From a virus: a stretch of DNA of 60,514 nucleotides. This document shows positions 58,102-60,514 of this stretch, piece after piece. Below the pieces are notes generated by a model that saw nothing but the letters and a program-made list of their open reading frames with translations, searched no databases and was not told the origin of the DNA. The stretch spans positions 1-60,514 of IMG/VR virus record IMGVR_UViG_3300025483_000009. One strand, 5' to 3'. Position 1 is the stretch's first letter. Every line of letters starts with the position of its first letter. The position numbers and the translations under genes were made by a program.

Positions 58102-58268
58102 TGAACTTTGAATTGACGATGGAAGACTTTACCATCATACAGAATGCACTTCATTACTATAAAAAGGTGGAAAAGTATCCTAACTTTGCACATTTTGATG
58201 AAGATCGTATCAATGAACTGCGAGACAAACTAGCAAAACAGTTGTGTCCTAATACATTCGGTGACTAA
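58101..58268 (+). CDS. Small unknown protein, 55 residues
   Basis: It begins MNFELTMEDFTIIQNALHYYKK and has a second helix DRINELRDKLAKQL. It starts on the upstream stop codon (TAATG) and ends directly before the next ATG. It is helical and soluble. Function is unknown. Confidence 0.6.
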   Translation: MNFELTMEDFTIIQNALHYYKKVEKYPNFAHFDEDRINELRDKLAKQLCPNTFGD

Positions 58269-59057
58269 ATGGAAATTAATGATATCCAAATTGATATCAA
58301 TGATGTAAACATACCCGACATCAGAGTATATCAACCACCTAGTTGGACAACAAATCCATCATCAATATTTGCTGCACCTCCTGTGACGCAGCAGATTGGT
58401 GTTCCTGTGGTTGATATACCTGGGTGTGTAGAGGCACATGAACAAAACACTAGCAGAGAGAAGAGTGGTATTCTCAATCAAGATGATCCGAAGGGTGTAA
58501 AAGTATATTGTGATGCTGGTGTTCCATCATTTAATCCGATGGACTATGATAAAGATAATCTTGAGTTTAAGTATGAAGCACCTGTACCACCAGTAAATCC
58601 TACTCCACCAGCACCAGATGTTCCTAAACCAGCAGCAGTACCAAAAGAAACAGCGAAGACTGTAAACTGTCCTACCCCAGCACAGGAAGCAAAGGAACCT
58701 GTCGGCACAATGGTAGAGGGATTTAGGAAGAAAGTTATTGAGTATAAATTACTGGGTAACGAATGTGTACAAATCACCGAAGCGGTTCCACTACCAACAC
58801 AAATCGTTGCTGGACTTCCTAGTGGTGGTCAGGTCATGCAGGTTGGCGGCGTTGCTGTCATTGCTACAACATCAGCACTACTAGCAAAACCGTTGGCAGA
58901 TCTGCTATTGAAAGCAGTCAAACCAACGGTCAAGAAAGTTATTAAAAAGATTGCTAAGATCAGGGGGAAGTCCTTGCCCGTTGAGTCTGTAAAGGACCGC
59001 CGAGATCAGCAGCGGATTCGCTCACACGCGATTCGGAAGTTGAAGGGGAAGGAATAG
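58269..59057 (+). CDS. Proline-rich protein overlapping a minus-strand gene
   Basis: This 262-residue protein has an N-terminal part with three repeats of IDIND/NIPDI type, a proline-rich linker (APVPPVNPTPPAPDVPKPAA), VNCPTPAQ and a hydrophobic segment (GVAVIATTSALLAKPLADLLL), then a very basic end. The last 98 nt are shared, in antisense, with the gene at 58960-59877. It could be a virion or membrane-linked protein; no family is recognised. Confidence 0.65.
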   Translation: MEINDIQIDINDVNIPDIRVYQPPSWTTNPSSIFAAPPVTQQIGVPVVDIPGCVEAHEQNTSREKSGILNQDDPKGVKVYCDAGVPSFNPMDYDKDNLEFKYEAPVPPVNPTPPAPDVPKPAAVPKETAKTVNCPTPAQEAKEPVGTMVEGFRKKVIEYKLLGNECVQITEAVPLPTQIVAGLPSGGQVMQVGGVAVIATTSALLAKPLADLLLKAVKPTVKKVIKKIAKIRGKSLPVESVKDRRDQQRIRSHAIRKLKGKE

Positions 59058-59877
59058 AATGTGTATGTGGTGTGATAACATTCTTTCCAACTACCATCAC
59101 ATCAGCACAGATCTTTGCCATCTCTGTACCAGGACGAAACATAATTCCAGCTTTCATTAACTCACCACAATTTTTGAGTCTCGCAATCTCAAAATCCAAC
59201 CTCTTATTAGCATGTGCTTGTTGCATCAATTGGATGTTAGATGCTGCTGCTTTCTTACACAGATCTTGTAAATTTTTATCTATAGGTGTGCTCCATGTCA
59301 TAGAGAAACCTACACCTAAACTATAGTTATCTTTCTGTCCTGTTCTAGTTTTTTTGGTGAACAAAATATCGCCAGGATTATCAATACGCCCATCACCAAT
59401 AGGTTTTCCATCATCATCAAAGTCGCCAAAGTTATCGGTGACATCATATACTGGGTCATTAAAGAATGGTTCGTATGGTTTAGAAGCAGAAGCACTTCCT
59501 GTTACATACGGAGTGAAGTTGCGAGTGGGACCTTGACACTGTATCCCTCCACCATATGTGTTTGTAATGTATGGTCCTTGAAGGACTTGTATAGCCTGGT
59601 TTGTAACGGAGCCTGAACTGTTAGCCACAGGAGAAGCAGTAGCAGAAACACCACCAATAGTTTCAGCATAAGAATTTAATGGTAATAATGATCCGAGAAT
59701 AACTGCTCCAATTATTGACTGAAAATGGAGGTTGTGTCGGTTACGCTTGTGACCTCTGTCACCCTTTGGATGATCGTATGATTTTGTAAACCTGGAGAAG
59801 ACAGAGTTTCTGTAAACTGAAACGCTGCTCCTGGTGTTGTTTGTGTGAAGGATGGTTTTCCTGTTACCCCAGTCCAT
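58960..59877 (-). CDS. Secreted or virion protein, start uncertain
   Basis: The frame has 305 codons from ATG 59877, but the reliable part is the last roughly 250 codons. It resembles a conserved cyanophage structural protein: ETIGGVSATASP, QAIQVLQGPYITNTYGGG, TRTGQK, then LDFEIARLKNCGELMKAGIMF. A signal-like segment IIGAVILGSLLPLNSYA precedes it. There is no ATG, GTG or TTG near that segment. The upstream gene stop lies at 59712, so start by an ATA or ATT codon (59715/59712) or by frameshift is possible. The ATG start would overlap the 59712-60131 gene by 166 nt. Confidence 0.7.
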   Translation of the reverse strand: MDWGNRKTILHTNNTRSSVSVYRNSVFSRFTKSYDHPKGDRGHKRNRHNLHFQSIIGAVILGSLLPLNSYAETIGGVSATASPVANSSGSVTNQAIQVLQGPYITNTYGGGIQCQGPTRNFTPYVTGSASASKPYEPFFNDPVYDVTDNFGDFDDDGKPIGDGRIDNPGDILFTKKTRTGQKDNYSLGVGFSMTWSTPIDKNLQDLCKKAAASNIQLMQQAHANKRLDFEIARLKNCGELMKAGIMFRPGTEMAKICADVMVVGKNVITPHTHSIPSPSTSESRVSESAADLGGPLQTQRARTSP

Positions 59878-60131
59878 GATGATGTCACTCCATTAATAGT
59901 TACATTGTTTGATCCTGTCGTAGGAGACAGGTTACCGCTAGCGGTCACTCCAGATCCAGTCACAGAGTATTGATACCCTGTGCTATAGTCCATCGAGTTG
60001 ATTGTTTCAGTGATCTTACTTGTAGTCTCAGTGTGGCTAGTCATGGAGCCCTGTGTGAAGTTCGGGACCACTGGGACCGCTTGCGCTGCAGACGACCCCA
60101 ACAACAATGCCACGAAAAGTAATCTTCTCAT
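59712..60131 (-). CDS. Secreted virion-type protein, 139 residues
   Basis: It has a signal peptide (MRRLLFVALLLGSSAAQA) followed by a Ser/Thr/Gly-rich beta protein: VPNFTQGSMTSHTETT, YQYSVTGSGVTASG and TSVTDTTSIFSQ. The C-terminal end abuts the following gene with no start codon spacing. It shares the NFSSMTSYTAG-like motif VPNFTQGSMTSHTE with the next upstream protein (60144-60514), so the two are related. Found on the minus strand with its paralogue. Confidence 0.75.
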   Translation of the reverse strand: MRRLLFVALLLGSSAAQAVPVVPNFTQGSMTSHTETTSKITETINSMDYSTGYQYSVTGSGVTASGNLSPTTGSNNVTINGVTSSWTGVTGKPSFTQTTPGAAFQFTETLSSPGLQNHTIIQRVTEVTSVTDTTSIFSQ

Positions 60132-60143
60132 GACTATTTAACC

Positions 60144-60514
60144 TCAGTCAATTACAGTGATCTCACTAACAAATTGTCCTGTTGCAGTAGTACCAGCACC
60201 ACCAGCCGTCACGGTTAGAGCACCAGTTGTGCCTAAAGTACCTGCTAGACTACCAGCAGTGCCAGCTGTATAACTTGTCATTGATGAGAAGTTAGGAACA
60301 TCACCTACAGTAGGAGCAACAGTTGGGATTACATCAGCCTGAGTAAACGACTGACTGTAAGAGAAAGCATTTCCATCAGTTGCCTGAGTTGCTGTGATAG
60401 TACCAGGAGCAAGGATACCAGAGGTAATTGTTCCAGTAGAGACAGCACCTGATGTGGAACCATCAGTAGTATTGATACCACTACCAGAAATTGAGTATGA
60501 ATTTCCCACACGAG
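60144..60514 (-). CDS. Virion-type protein, N-terminus outside the window
   Basis: At least 123 residues are visible and the frame runs off the window edge. It is Ser/Thr/Gly-rich and beta-type (SISGSGINTTDGSTSG, then ATDGNAFSYSQSF, VPNFSSMTSYTAG and GQFVSEITVID at the end). It is related to the downstream minus-strand gene. A GTG at the very end of the window is not the real start. Expected role is structural or surface-exposed. Confidence 0.65.
   Translation of the reverse strand, partial: RVGNSYSISGSGINTTDGSTSGAVSTGTITSGILAPGTITATQATDGNAFSYSQSFTQADVIPTVAPTVGDVPNFSSMTSYTAGTAGSLAGTLGTTGALTVTAGGAGTTATGQFVSEITVID

Noticed and set aside
60132-60143. GTTAAATA (minus strand) as late promoter for the 59712-60131 gene
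   Set aside because: It lies only 3 nt before the ATG, too close to give a leader with a ribosome binding site.
1-60514. Insertion sequences, integrase, attachment sites or a CRISPR array
   Set aside because: No transposase or integrase motif, terminal inverted repeats or regular short repeats were seen.
1-60514. Photosynthesis genes psbA, psbD, hli or petE
   Set aside because: No protein in the window has these sequences; the cupredoxin domain at 56.5 kb is part of the protease and not plastocyanin.

Overview
This window is about 60 kb of a T4-like cyanophage genome (a myovirus infecting marine Synechococcus or Prochlorococcus). The T4 core genes occur in the order known from cyanomyoviruses: gp17-18-19-20-67-21-22-23, gp3-uvsY-uvsW-gp55-gp47-gp46, and gp45-44-62-regA-43-uvsX-41-61-nrdA-nrdB. 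They are interleaved with cyanophage auxiliary genes: speD, a cobS-type AAA ATPase, hsp20, mazG, talC, a Dam-type methylase and four 2OG-Fe(II) oxygenase-like proteins. No photosynthesis gene (psbA, psbD, hli, petE) lies in this window, so the host assignment rests on synteny and auxiliary genes. No sequence database was searched; all names come from motifs, length and gene order.

Layout. 1-10.2 kb: late morphogenesis genes (terminase, sheath, tube, portal, prohead core and protease, major capsid), ending in a strong terminator. 10.2-11.6 kb: eight tiny overlapping genes of unknown function. 11.6-18.5 kb: tail tube-like gp3, UvsY, UvsW, the late sigma factor gp55 behind a near-consensus sigma70 promoter, and the gp47/gp46 nuclease. 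18.5-22.6 kb: a VWA protein with an HExxH motif and the CobS-like AAA ATPase, with two more host-type promoters. 22.6-34.7 kb: the replication block (clamp, clamp loader, RegA, polymerase, UvsX, helicase) with SpeD, Dam, oxygenases, Hsp20 and MazG inserted. 34.7-40.4 kb: thioredoxin, then a tightly coupled set of an unknown 611-residue protein, a KxDG nucleotidyltransferase (ligase-like) and an NMNAT/cytidylyltransferase-like protein, followed by small proteins, two of which begin like T4 capsid-targeting sequences. 40.4-48.3 kb: a virion-like Ig protein, unknown genes, primase, class Ia ribonucleotide reductase, an oxygenase and a GIY-YIG-like protein. 48.3-52.6 kb: a lysozyme-like secreted protein, five tRNAs, TalC, an orphan Phd-like antitoxin and a structured non-coding stretch. 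52.6-60.5 kb: virion/fibre-type proteins, a subtilisin-like protease with a C-terminal cupredoxin domain, small membrane proteins, and a convergent minus-strand group of secreted or virion proteins that runs off the window.

Expression logic. Early/middle genes sit behind sigma70-type promoters (TTGACA, 17-nt spacer, TATAAT-like). Structural genes carry NATAAATA or CTAAATA late motifs, the type recognised by gp55-programmed polymerase. Nearly all genes in the metabolic blocks overlap by 1-20 nt (ATGA or TAATG junctions), so translational coupling is the norm.
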